Origin: Pseudopelagicola sp.
GTDB lineage: Bacteria; Pseudomonadota; Alphaproteobacteria; Rhodobacterales; Rhodobacteraceae
Assembly: GCA_026195905.1 (NCBI GenBank)
Contig: JAPHRE010000013.1
Span: forward strand, 1 to 64,000
Direction: 5' to 3'
Length of the DNA stretch: 64,000 bases
Shown here: one piece after another, positions 51,403-59,842 of the stretch
How the letters are laid out: every line of letters begins with the position of its first letter
Position numbering within the stretch: the first letter of the stretch is position 1
Position numbers and translations under genes: made by a program
The notes under the pieces: generated by a model
What the model saw: the letters and a program-made list of their open reading frames with translations, nothing else
Told to the model about the DNA's origin: nothing
Database searches by the model: none

Positions 51403-53370
51403 CTATTCTGCGGCGATGGGGGCCGGGTCGACGAGGGTCACAACGTCTTGCATGATCGTGTTCAGCTCAAAATCCTTGGGCGTATATACACGCGAGACGC
51501 CCATAGCGATCAGGCGTTCGGCGTCGTCATCGGGGATGATGCCGCCGACAATGACCGGGATGTCGCCAAGGCCTGCATCGCGCATACGGCGCACAAGTTC
51601 TTCGACCAGCGGAATATGCGAGCCGGACAGGATCGACAGTCCGACAACATGCGCTTTGGTCTCGAGTGCGGAGGCGACGATTTCCTCGGGCGTGAGGCGG
51701 ATGCCGTCATATTCGATATCCATGCCGCAATCGCGGGCGCGGAAGGCGATTTGTTCGGCACCGTTGGAATGACCGTCGAGGCCGGGTTTGCCGATGACGA
51801 ATTTCAGGCGGCGGCCAAGGCGGTCAGAGACGGCGTCCACGGCGGCGCGCAGATCGTCGAGGCCTTCGGTCTTGTTCGAGGGCGAGGGGGAGACGCCGGT
51901 CGGGCCGCGGTATTCACCATGCACGGCGCGCATCTGGGTGGCCCATTCGCCGGTTGTTACGCCAGCCTTGGCGCAGGCAATGGAGGCGGGCATGATGTTC
52001 TCGCCCTTTTGCGCGGCGGCTTTGAGTGCGTCGAGCGCGGCACAGACCGCGTCGTCATCCCGCGCGGCGCGCCAGTCGTTGAGGCGGTCGATCTGTTCCT
52101 GTTCGACGGCGGGGTCAACGACCATGATGCCGCCATCGCCGGTCATCAGCGGCGAAGGCTCGCCTTGTGTCCATTTGTTGACACCAACGACCACGGTTTC
52201 GCCCGCTTCGATCCGGTTGAGGCGGTTGGCGTTGGATTCGACAAGGCGCGATTTCATGTAGTCGATGGCGCTAATGGCACCACCCATTGAATCGAGGTTG
52301 GCCAACTCGTGACGCGCGCCTTCCTTGAGTTCGGCGACCTTCTTGTCGACGGCGGGATTGTTGTCGAACAGGTCGTCATATTCAAGGAGGTCGGTCTCAT
52401 AAGCCATGATCTGCTGCATCCGCATGGACCATTGCTGATCCCAGGGGCGGGGCAGGCCGAGAGCCTCGTTCCAGGCGGGAAGCTGCACCGCGCGGGCGCG
52501 GGCCTTTTTCGACAGGGTCACGGCGAGCATCTCGATCAGGATACGGTAGACGTTGTTCTCGGGCTGTTGTTCGGTCAGGCCGAGGGAGTTCACCTGCACC
52601 CCATAGCGGAAACGGCGGAATTTCGGGTTTTCGACGCCATAGCGGGTCTCAAGGATTTCATCCCAGAGATCGACGAAGGCGCGCATTTTGCACATCTCGG
52701 TGACGAAACGAATCCCGGCGTTGACGAAGAAGGAAATCCGGCCACAAAGCGCGGGGAAGTCTTCGTCCGGCACCCGAGGCTTGAGCGCGTCGAGCACGGC
52801 AATGCCGGTTGCGAGGGCGAAGGAGAGCTCCTGTTCCGGTGTCGCGCCCGCCTCTTGCAGGTGATAGGAACAGACATTCATCGGGTTCCATTTGGGCACG
52901 TTGGTATAGCAATACTCGGCCACGTCGGCGATCATCTTGAGCGAGGGCGCGGGCGGGCAGATATAGGTGCCGCGCGATAGATATTCCTTGATCAGGTCGT
53001 TCTGCACCGTGCCTTGAAGCTTGGAGACGTCCGCGCCCTGTTCCTCGGCCACGGCAATATAGAGCGACAAAAGCCACGGCGCGGTGGCGTTGATCGTCAT
53101 CGACGTATTCATTTTTTCGAGGGGGATTTGGTCGAACAGCGCCCGCATGTCGCCCAGATGGCCCACCGGCACGCCAACCTTGCCGACTTCGCCGCGCGAG
53201 AGCACATGATCGGAGTCATAGCCCGTCTGTGTTGGCAGGTCGAAGGCGACCGAAAGGCCGGTCTGGCCTTTTTCGAGGTTCGAGCGATAAAGCGCGTTCG
53301 ACGCTTCGGCGGTCGAGTGGCCAGCATATGTGCGAATGAGCCACGGGCGGTCTTTCTGCGTCTGCGACAT
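51403..53370 (-). CDS. ecm: Ethylmalonyl-CoA mutase
   Basis: 655 aa B12-dependent mutase. N-terminal TIM barrel: RTYAGHSTAEASNALYRSN, GLSVAFDLPTQTGYDSDH; the C-terminal B12 domain from about residue 520 has the DxHxxG motif in GLDGHSNGAEQI and GLSILSGSH. Length and sequence fit MeaA/Ecm, which converts (2R)-ethylmalonyl-CoA to methylsuccinyl-CoA in the ethylmalonyl-CoA pathway of acetate assimilation. ccr of the same pathway lies 1.7 kb away. Confidence 0.93.
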   Translation of the reverse strand: MSQTQKDRPWLIRTYAGHSTAEASNALYRSNLEKGQTGLSVAFDLPTQTGYDSDHVLSRGEVGKVGVPVGHLGDMRALFDQIPLEKMNTSMTINATAPWLLSLYIAVAEEQGADVSKLQGTVQNDLIKEYLSRGTYICPPAPSLKMIADVAEYCYTNVPKWNPMNVCSYHLQEAGATPEQELSFALATGIAVLDALKPRVPDEDFPALCGRISFFVNAGIRFVTEMCKMRAFVDLWDEILETRYGVENPKFRRFRYGVQVNSLGLTEQQPENNVYRILIEMLAVTLSKKARARAVQLPAWNEALGLPRPWDQQWSMRMQQIMAYETDLLEYDDLFDNNPAVDKKVAELKEGARHELANLDSMGGAISAIDYMKSRLVESNANRLNRIEAGETVVVGVNKWTQGEPSPLMTGDGGIMVVDPAVEQEQIDRLNDWRAARDDDAVCAALDALKAAAQKGENIMPASIACAKAGVTTGEWATQMRAVHGEYRGPTGVSPSPSNKTEGLDDLRAAVDAVSDRLGRRLKFVIGKPGLDGHSNGAEQIAFRARDCGMDIEYDGIRLTPEEIVASALETKAHVVGLSILSGSHIPLVEELVRRMRDAGLGDIPVIVGGIIPDDDAERLIAMGVSRVYTPKDFELNTIMQDVVTLVDPAPIAAE

Positions 53371-53415
53371 GGGCGTCCTCTTGAATCAGCTTGGCAATTT
53401 TATTGCGTCAGACGG

Positions 53416-53445
53416 TAAATATGCGAAAGATCATGCGCAAGTCAA
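53416..53445 (-). promoter_or_regulatory. Candidate ecm promoter
   Basis: Minus strand TTGACT (complement of 53440-53445), 18-nt spacer, TATTTA (complement of 53416-53421), about 50 nt before the ecm start. The remaining divergent region to 53595 holds GC-rich sequence with no other signal. Confidence 0.5.
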
Positions 53446-53595
53446 TTCGCTGCATTGCGGCAAAGCCACGACGGGGCGTCAAGCGTGCGCCTGCGCGCCC
53501 GACGGCCTTGGGATGTGCCGCGTAAAGCAGCAGTTTCTGGGGGGTGGAGCGTATTTGATGTTTACCTGCGGCCCGCGCGTTGCAAGAGTTGGCGG

Positions 53596-54954
53596 ATGAC
53601 ATCCACCGTCGAACTTCCGATTTGGCTCTTTGTGCTGATCCTGCTTTTCGCGGCGGTGACGGCGGCGAGCCATCTTCTTTTCCCATCCGTCCGGTGGTTC
53701 TTTCGGCGGCGCATGGAAAAGGCGGTTTCGCGGCTGAATGAACGGTTGGAGCGCCCTATCGAGCCGTTCAAGCTTTTGCGTCGGCACGACATGATTCAAC
53801 GCATTGTCTATTCGCCAGATGTCAGTCAGGCGATTGTTGAACACGCCAGAGCCGAGGGCATTCCCGAGAATGTCGCCTTTCAGCAGGCCAAACGATACGC
53901 GCGAGAGATTGTGCCCTCGTTCAGTGCCTCGACCTATTTCGGCTTTGCGATCCGGGTGGCGAAGTTCCTCAGTCGGGCGCTCTATCGTGTGCGGCTTGGG
54001 TATTTTGATGAGGCGGGGATTCAGAATATCCCCAAAGAGTCGACGGTGATCTTTGTGATGAACCATCGCTCTAATATGGATTATGTGCTCGTCACCTATC
54101 TTGCGGCGGAACGCTCGGCCTTGGCCTATGCGGTGGGGGAATGGGCGCGGGTTTGGCCGCTTAGCCGTCTTATCAAGGCGATGGGGGCGTATTTCATCCG
54201 ACGGCAATCGCGCAATGCGCTCTATCGCAAGGTGCTTGCGCGCTATGTACGGCTTGCGACGGATGGGGGCGTCACGCAGGCGATGTTCCCGGAAGGGGGG
54301 CTATCGCTTGACGGTGGATTGCAGGCGCCCAAACTTGGGCTATTGAAGTATATTGTCGACGGGTTCGATCCCGGCCAGCGCGACGTGGTGTTTGTGCCTG
54401 TGGCCCTCAATTACGACCGAGTTCTTGAGGATAGTATTCTTATTGCGGCAGATGAGGGCAAAAGGCGGCGGTTTCGGGCGCGGATCAGCGTTATTGTCGG
54501 GTTCCTTTGCAAGCAACTGTGGCTGCGGTTGCGGGGACGATATCACAGGTTCGGATACGCCGCAGTGAGCTTTGGCGAACCGCTGTCGCTTGCGGGGTTC
54601 GTGCAAGGGCGAGAGGGCGATATTGCGGAGCCGCTTGCGCAAGACCTTATGGCGCGGATTGCGCGGGTTGTCCCGGCTTTGCCCGTGCCGCTTGTAGCGT
54701 CGATCTTATACGAGATGGAGGCTCCGCTTTCGCGGGCGGCGCTTGAACGGGCGTTTGAAGAGAGAATCAAAGGGCTTGCGCCGGAGCATGTCCATCTGCC
54801 GCGCGGGGATATGGTTTACGCGGTCGAGGTTGGCCTGCGTAGCCTTGAGGAGCGGGGAATCATCCATCGGGAAGGCGGAGGGTTCCACATCGTGCCCGAG
54901 AAACGGTCCACTTTGGCATATTATGCACGCTCGATTGCTCATTTGTTCCCCTGA
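53596..54954 (+). CDS. PlsB-like glycerol-phosphate/lysophosphatidate acyltransferase
   Basis: 452 aa with an N-terminal membrane helix (IWLFVLILLFAAVTAASHLL). LPLAT motifs: I NHRSNMDY (HxxxxD), III FPEGGLSLDG, and the motif around YFIRR. It probably acylates glycerol 3-phosphate or a lysophospholipid. The start at 53596 is preferred because it directly precedes the helix. It sits between ecm (divergent) and ccr (same strand, 154-nt gap), a grouping I recall from other members of the family. Confidence 0.83.
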   Translation: MTSTVELPIWLFVLILLFAAVTAASHLLFPSVRWFFRRRMEKAVSRLNERLERPIEPFKLLRRHDMIQRIVYSPDVSQAIVEHARAEGIPENVAFQQAKRYAREIVPSFSASTYFGFAIRVAKFLSRALYRVRLGYFDEAGIQNIPKESTVIFVMNHRSNMDYVLVTYLAAERSALAYAVGEWARVWPLSRLIKAMGAYFIRRQSRNALYRKVLARYVRLATDGGVTQAMFPEGGLSLDGGLQAPKLGLLKYIVDGFDPGQRDVVFVPVALNYDRVLEDSILIAADEGKRRRFRARISVIVGFLCKQLWLRLRGRYHRFGYAAVSFGEPLSLAGFVQGREGDIAEPLAQDLMARIARVVPALPVPLVASILYEMEAPLSRAALERAFEERIKGLAPEHVHLPRGDMVYAVEVGLRSLEERGIIHREGGGFHIVPEKRSTLAYYARSIAHLFP

Positions 54955-54977
54955 TTTCGCAGGTGCAGCGGGATTTT

Positions 54978-55051
54978 CTGCGATTGCTCGGTCATAAAAT
55001 TACAAAAATGCACCAATCGCAGTTGCAATGTTGCGTGGCCACCGATATTTC
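54978..55051 (+). promoter_or_regulatory. ccr promoter with 9-bp inverted repeat
   Basis: CTGCGATTG (54978-54986) and CAATCGCAG (55014-55022) are exact complements 27 nt apart. The right arm directly abuts the -35 TTGCAA (55023-55028); 17 nt later is TATTTC (55046-55051). ATG of ccr is 58 nt beyond. An activator could bind between -80 and -36, but which one is unknown. Confidence 0.55.
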
Positions 55052-55108
55052 ACTGGGTAGGAAGCGCGATTCTGCATCGCGGCATGAGTTCAACTTCAGG
55101 AGACGGAA

Positions 55109-56395
55109 ATGGCTCTGGATATCGACAACGGCATTGCCACCTATGACGCCCCGGAAAAAGATCTCTATGAGATCGGTGAAATGCCTCCAATGGGCTATGT
55201 GCCCAAGAAAATGTACGCATGGGCGATCCGTCGCGACCGCCACGGCGAACCAGACAAATCGTTTCAGGTTGAGGTCGTGGATACCTGGCAGGTCGACAGT
55301 CACGAGGTTCTCGTGCTCGTCATGGCCGCCGGTGTGAACTACAATGGCGTCTGGGCCGGTCTTGGTCAGCCGATTTCGCCATTTGATGTGCATGGTCAGG
55401 ATTACCATATCGCCGGGTCGGATGCCGCGGGCATCGTTTGGAAGGTCGGCGACAAGGTCAAGAATTGGAAAGTGGGCGACGAGGTCGTGATCCACTGTAA
55501 CCAGGATGATGGCGACGATGAGGAATGTAACGGCGGCGATCCGATGTTCTCGCCGACGCAGCGGATTTGGGGCTATGAGACCGGCGACGGGTCGTTCTCG
55601 CAGTTCACCAAGGTTCAGGCGCAGCAGCTTATGCCGCGTCCCAAGCACCTGACTTGGGAAGAGTCGGCCTGTTATACGCTGACGCTGGCCACCGCATACC
55701 GGATGCTTTTTGGACATCATCCGCATGAGCTTAAGCCCGGTCAGAACGTCCTCGTTTGGGGCGCCTCGGGCGGTCTTGGTTCTTATGCGATCCAGCTTGC
55801 GAATACCGCAGGGGCCAATGCGATTGGCGTCATCTCGGACGAGAGCAAGCGTCAGTTCGTGATGGATCAGGGCGCAAAGGGTGTCATCAATCGCAAGGAT
55901 TTCAATTGCTGGGGTCAACTTCCGACGGTCAATTCGCCGGAATATAACGAGTGGCTCAAGGAAGCGCGCAAGTTTGGCAAGGCAATCTGGGACATCACCG
56001 GCAAAGGCGTCAGCGTTGATATGGTGTTCGAACACCCCGGCGAGGCCACCTTCCCGGTCTCGACCCTTGTGGTTAAGAAGGGCGGTATCGTGGTGATCTG
56101 TGCCGGGACGTCCGGGTTCAACTGCACCTTCGATGTGCGGTATATGTGGATGCACCAGAAGCGCCTTCAGGGGTCGCACTTTGCCAACCTCAAACAGGCC
56201 GCGTCGGCCAACCGCCTGATGTGTGAGCGTCGTCTCGACCCGTGCATGTCGGAAGTATTCTCCTGGGACGAGATCCCGGCCGCGCATATGAAGATGCTCA
56301 AGAACGAACACAAGCCGGGCAATATGTCGGTGCTTGTTCAGGCCCCCAAGACGGGCCTGCGCACACTTGAAGACGTTCTCGACGCCGGCAAGTAA
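55109..56395 (+). CDS. ccr: Crotonyl-CoA carboxylase/reductase
   Basis: 428 aa of the zinc-less MDR family. Cofactor-binding GASGGLGSYAIQLANTAGAN at about residue 215; MAAGVNYNGVWAGLGQPISP and FEHPGEATFPVSTLVVKKGG are characteristic Ccr segments. It reductively carboxylates crotonyl-CoA to ethylmalonyl-CoA with NADPH and CO2, feeding Ecm. Starts MALDIDNGIATYDAPEKDLYE after CAGGAG. A perfect hairpin follows. Confidence 0.95.
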   Translation: MALDIDNGIATYDAPEKDLYEIGEMPPMGYVPKKMYAWAIRRDRHGEPDKSFQVEVVDTWQVDSHEVLVLVMAAGVNYNGVWAGLGQPISPFDVHGQDYHIAGSDAAGIVWKVGDKVKNWKVGDEVVIHCNQDDGDDEECNGGDPMFSPTQRIWGYETGDGSFSQFTKVQAQQLMPRPKHLTWEESACYTLTLATAYRMLFGHHPHELKPGQNVLVWGASGGLGSYAIQLANTAGANAIGVISDESKRQFVMDQGAKGVINRKDFNCWGQLPTVNSPEYNEWLKEARKFGKAIWDITGKGVSVDMVFEHPGEATFPVSTLVVKKGGIVVICAGTSGFNCTFDVRYMWMHQKRLQGSHFANLKQAASANRLMCERRLDPCMSEVFSWDEIPAAHMKMLKNEHKPGNMSVLVQAPKTGLRTLEDVLDAGK

Positions 56396-56432
56396 GGTAT
56401 TTGTCCCGCGCTACTGCGGGGCCGCTTGAAAC

Positions 56433-56468
56433 AATCCCCCGCGAATCAGGTTTGATTCGCGGGGGATT
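56433..56468 (+). terminator. Perfect 16-bp hairpin after ccr
   Basis: AATCCCCCGCGAATCA (56433-56448) and its exact complement (56453-56468) around GGTT. The following bases are ATTTACG, a weak T-tract, but stem strength and place make it a likely terminator. Confidence 0.75.
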
Positions 56469-56585
56469 TACGTTTGGGAAAGGGGTTTTCGGGTAATCAG
56501 GCACTTAGAGATGCGACCCCTCGCTATTTTTGGGGAGGGGAAATCCGCGAATATTCGGCGAAAGGTTGTTCGTGCTATGCTTGTA

Positions 56586-56601
56586 TTAACCTTTCATTAA
56601 C
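56586..56601 (+). promoter_or_regulatory. CtrA-type binding site upstream of the luxR locus
   Basis: TTAA (56586-56589), 7 nt, TTAAC (56597-56601): an exact match to the CtrA consensus TTAA-N7-TTAAC. It lies 20 nt before the small ORF that precedes luxR. Confidence 0.65.
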
Positions 56602-56621
56602 CACTGAAAACGAGAGTGAAT

Positions 56622-56837
56622 ATGAAATATGACTGGATACTCGACGTTCTCGTGGATCTGAGAACTTTTGCGCAGGCCAACGGTCTTGATGCTCTGGCGG
56701 AGGAGTTGGAGCAGACCCGTAGGGTTGCGACGGTTGAGATCGCGTCATCGGGTGATATGACGGGTGCTTGGCCTCATGGGGAAGATCGAACGACGGGAGA
56801 CCTTGCTGGGAGAGCTCGAACAAGCGCAGGGGCTTGA
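56622..56837 (+). CDS. Small protein encoded ahead of luxR
   Basis: 71 aa from ATG 56622 (GTG at 56616 also in frame). It begins MKYDWILDVLVDLRTF, and the first 45 residues are a regular amphipathic helix pattern rich in Leu, Ala and Glu; the last 25 (from about GAWPHGEDR) overlap luxR in another frame. I recall similar MKYDW proteins beside luxR in roseobacters but cannot confirm. It overlaps luxR by 62 nt, so its translation may control luxR. Confidence 0.6.
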   Translation: MKYDWILDVLVDLRTFAQANGLDALAEELEQTRRVATVEIASSGDMTGAWPHGEDRTTGDLAGRARTSAGA

Positions 56838-57495
56838 GGCGTTACAGGCCGCGATTGTCGGCCTTCGAGATCACTTTCGTGTCGATCACATGGTGTATCA
56901 TTGGGTAAGCTCCAACGGCGAGCAATTCGGATGTGGCACCTATTCGGACGCTTGGGTGCAACGCTATGTCGATCGCGATTACCTACGGGTCGATCCGGTG
57001 ATTATCGGATGCTACCAAAGGTTTCATCCGGTCGATTGGAAACGGCTTGATTGGTCGTCAAAGGCGGCGCGCGCGTTTCAGGCAGAGGCCATTGCGCATG
57101 GGGTCGGCAATCAGGGGTTTTCCGTCCCGATCCGAGGGCCAGTCGGGCAGTTCGCGCTATTCACAGTCAGCCATGATTGCAGCGATGAGGACTGGGTTCG
57201 GTTTACCGAGGAAAACCGGCGCGACCTTATTCTGTTCGCGCATGAATTCAACGTGCGCGCCCTAGAGCTTGAGCCGGGACGCAGCCCGGAACAATCGCGC
57301 GCCCTAAGCCCGCGTGAGATTGATGCGATGACCCTTGTCGCGCTGGGCTATAGCCGGGCGCAAGTCGCAGAGACGCTTGCGATATCGGAACATACGCTAC
57401 GTGTTTATATTGAATCTGCGCGGTCCAAACTTGGCGCGCTCAACACGACACATGCCGTCGCCCGCGCCCTAAGCCGTGGTTTGATCGTGGTCTAG
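56776..57495 (+). CDS. luxR: LuxR-type quorum-sensing transcription factor
   Basis: 239 aa from ATG 56776 (GTG 56764 possible; no clear ribosome binding site for either). N-terminal autoinducer domain with the conserved Trp, Tyr, Asp, Pro pattern in WVQRYVDRDYLRVDPVI; C-terminal LuxR HTH with LSPREIDAMTLVALGYSRAQ and ISEHTLRVYIESARSKLG. It should bind an acyl-homoserine lactone. luxI follows in the same direction 84 nt later. Confidence 0.93.
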   Translation: MGKIERRETLLGELEQAQGLEALQAAIVGLRDHFRVDHMVYHWVSSNGEQFGCGTYSDAWVQRYVDRDYLRVDPVIIGCYQRFHPVDWKRLDWSSKAARAFQAEAIAHGVGNQGFSVPIRGPVGQFALFTVSHDCSDEDWVRFTEENRRDLILFAHEFNVRALELEPGRSPEQSRALSPREIDAMTLVALGYSRAQVAETLAISEHTLRVYIESARSKLGALNTTHAVARALSRGLIVV

Positions 57496-57513
57496 GGCGG
57501 GCCGTGCGCAGCG

Positions 57514-57529
57514 TTAGGCGGCCATTAAC
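57514..57529 (+). promoter_or_regulatory. Near-consensus CtrA site between luxR and luxI
   Basis: TTAG (57514-57517), 7 nt, TTAAC (57525-57529): one mismatch to TTAA-N7-TTAAC. It lies 50 nt before luxI. No symmetric lux box is visible in this gap. Confidence 0.5.
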
Positions 57530-57579
57530 CCTGATGTTCTATCTATGTTCTCATTCAGGAACGGGAAAGGGATGTCAGA

Positions 57580-58218
57580 ATGCTGCGATTTATATATGCC
57601 GACGAATTGGATCGGTTCCCCAAGCTCAAACGCACGATGTTTCTTGATCGCGCGGACCAGTTCAAGGCGCGTCTTGGATGGGAGGTTGCGGTTGATGCCA
57701 ATGGAGAAGAACGCGACGAATATGATTCGCTCAATCCACTATATGTCATTTGGGAGAAGCCCGACGGGACACATGGCGGCTCGATGCGCCTATTGCCGAC
57801 GACCGGGCGCTGCATGGTCAACGATCACTTCCTTGATGTGACAGAGGGCGTTCGGATTTCATCGCCGTTGATTTGGGAATGCACGCGATTTTGCCTATCG
57901 CGCGATGCCGAGCCGAAAACCGCAGGCGCGCTTATGCTTGGCGGCGGCGAGGTCATGGCAGGCTTTGGGGTTGAGCATTATGTGGGCGTGTTTGATGCGC
58001 GTATGGTCAGGATTTATCGCATGATCGGTGCGTCGCCAGAAATTCTTGGGGCCAAGGGGCAGGGGCGCGACAGGATCAGCGTCGGGCTTTGGGGGTTTAG
58101 CGAGGAGGCCCGTAAAATGGTCGCCGACCGTGCTGGAATTCCGCCAGAAACTGCGCGCATGTGGTTTGAGCGGTCCTTTGGCGGACAGGCGCGCCCGGAC
58201 CTTGCGCAAACGGCTTGA
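57580..58218 (+). CDS. luxI: Acyl-homoserine lactone synthase
   Basis: 212 aa. The invariant LuxI residues are present: Arg24, Phe28, Trp34, Asp46, Asp49, Arg70, Phe84, Glu100, Arg103. It makes acyl-HSL from S-adenosylmethionine and acyl-ACP. Acyl length cannot be read from sequence. The start has AAAGGGATG before. Pairs with luxR upstream; helicase gene follows 51 nt later. Confidence 0.95.
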   Translation: MLRFIYADELDRFPKLKRTMFLDRADQFKARLGWEVAVDANGEERDEYDSLNPLYVIWEKPDGTHGGSMRLLPTTGRCMVNDHFLDVTEGVRISSPLIWECTRFCLSRDAEPKTAGALMLGGGEVMAGFGVEHYVGVFDARMVRIYRMIGASPEILGAKGQGRDRISVGLWGFSEEARKMVADRAGIPPETARMWFERSFGGQARPDLAQTA

Positions 58219-58269
58219 TCGGGGCAAAGCGCGCTGGCGCTTGGGTAGGGGCGCTTGTAGGGTCGGCGC

Positions 58270-59802
58270 ATGACAAACGCGCTTACCCTTTCACATGACC
58301 AGGCCGAAGCCTATGACACAATCACCGAGCTTTTGCGCGGTGTCGGTGTGGATCTTGATGAGGGCAGCTTGCGCCCGCCGCAACAGAGCAAGCTTGCGCT
58401 TGCGGCGGTTCTTGGTAAGGCGGGGTCGGGGAAAACGCTGCTTCTTGCGGAGCTTGTAAAGGCGCTTGAGGCGGCGGGTGTCGATCTTGTGTCGGGCGAC
58501 TATGAGGGCAAGCGGCGCAAGGACCGGCGCACGCTTGCCATTCTCGCCCCGACCAACAAGGCGGCGAGCGTTTTGCGGATGCGTGGCGTGCCCGCGACGA
58601 CGATTCACCGGATTATTTATACGCCGGTGTATGATCCTGAATACGAGCGCATTGCGGAATGGCTTTTGGGCAATGGCGACAAGCCGGAGATCGAGGGGCT
58701 TACGGAAGAGGCGCTTGCCCGTGCGCAGGCGTTTTATCAGGTACACAAGTCGGTTCCCGGCGCCCTTGCAGCGGCGGGCCTACGCGGATCGGATTTCATC
58801 ACTGGCTGGAAGCGACGCGATGAGCCGCTTGATATCGGGTTCGTCGATGAGGCGTCTATGCTCGATGATCGTCAGTTCGATGATCTTAAAGAAATCTTTC
58901 CAACGCTGGTTCTATTTGGTGACCCGGCACAGCTTGCGCCCGTGAATCAGTCGGGGAGCATGGTATTTGACGCGATGCCCGCCCCGGCCAAGCTCGAATT
59001 GAGCCGTGTGCATCGCCAGGATGCGGATAGCCCGATTCTTGACCTTGCCCATGCTCTTGCCGATCCGGCGCTTGGGTTTGAGGATTTCGAACGGATGGTC
59101 GAGGACACGGCCAAGCGCGATGATCGTGTGGTCTGGGGGCAGCGGGTCGAGGTTGATCTTATGGCGCGCTCGCCGGTGCTTGTGTGGCGCAATGCGACAC
59201 GTATCCGGCTTATAAATGCGTTTCGGCAGGTGCACGGCGCGCCGGAGGATGCGCTTTTGGAGGGCGAACCGTTGATTTGCGACGGGATCGAATTGCCCCT
59301 CAAACACCGCAAAAAGCGCCTTGATCTTGAGGCGCGTGGTCTCATCAAGGGGGCGCAGGTTATTTACCTTGGCCCAGGACGTAAGCCCGGTTTTTCGCGA
59401 CTCCATGTGATCGGGGCAGAAGATCCGCGCGTGTCGGCTGCGTCGATTGTGAAGGTGGAAAAACCCGACGAGGAAGAGCCGTTTATCCCCTACGCCGCGC
59501 GTATGGGCGCGACGTTTCTGCATGGGGCGGCGGTTACGATTCACAAGGCGCAAGGGTCGCAATGGGAGAACGTGCAGGTGTTTGCGCCGGATTTATATGC
59601 CGCTGCCCGCATGGGACGCGTCGAGGCGGGGCAGCCTTTGTGGAAGCGGTTGGCGTATGTCGCGATCACGCGGGCGTCGGAGCGACTTTATTGGGTGGTG
59701 CGCAACCGGCTGGCGCGGCCCTCGCATCCGCTTGGAACAGAGGATTTGGTTGCGGCCCCTGTGGCGTTGACACTTGAAGCACAAGAAGAGGGCGCGGCAT
59801 GA
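58270..59802 (+). CDS. RecD-like ATP-dependent DNA helicase
   Basis: 510 aa. Superfamily 1B helicase: Walker A GKAGSGKTLLL (residues about 50-60), motif Ia TNKAASVLRMRG, motif II VDEASMLDD, motif III LFGDPAQLAPV, and C-terminal UvrD_C_2 motifs TIHKAQGSQWENV and RLAYVAITRASERLYW. No N-terminal RecD2 domains and no nuclease domain. It probably unwinds DNA in repair. It lies behind luxI in the same direction but no functional link is known. Confidence 0.87.
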   Translation: MTNALTLSHDQAEAYDTITELLRGVGVDLDEGSLRPPQQSKLALAAVLGKAGSGKTLLLAELVKALEAAGVDLVSGDYEGKRRKDRRTLAILAPTNKAASVLRMRGVPATTIHRIIYTPVYDPEYERIAEWLLGNGDKPEIEGLTEEALARAQAFYQVHKSVPGALAAAGLRGSDFITGWKRRDEPLDIGFVDEASMLDDRQFDDLKEIFPTLVLFGDPAQLAPVNQSGSMVFDAMPAPAKLELSRVHRQDADSPILDLAHALADPALGFEDFERMVEDTAKRDDRVVWGQRVEVDLMARSPVLVWRNATRIRLINAFRQVHGAPEDALLEGEPLICDGIELPLKHRKKRLDLEARGLIKGAQVIYLGPGRKPGFSRLHVIGAEDPRVSAASIVKVEKPDEEEPFIPYAARMGATFLHGAAVTIHKAQGSQWENVQVFAPDLYAAARMGRVEAGQPLWKRLAYVAITRASERLYWVVRNRLARPSHPLGTEDLVAAPVALTLEAQEEGAA

Positions 59803-59842
59803 AAAGTATCATCATAACGGGCGCGGGCAGGCCAGCCGAGCA

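Noticed and set aside
57496-57579. lux box (20-bp palindrome) upstream of luxI
   Set aside because: No symmetric sequence of that kind is found in the gap; only the CtrA-like site is visible.
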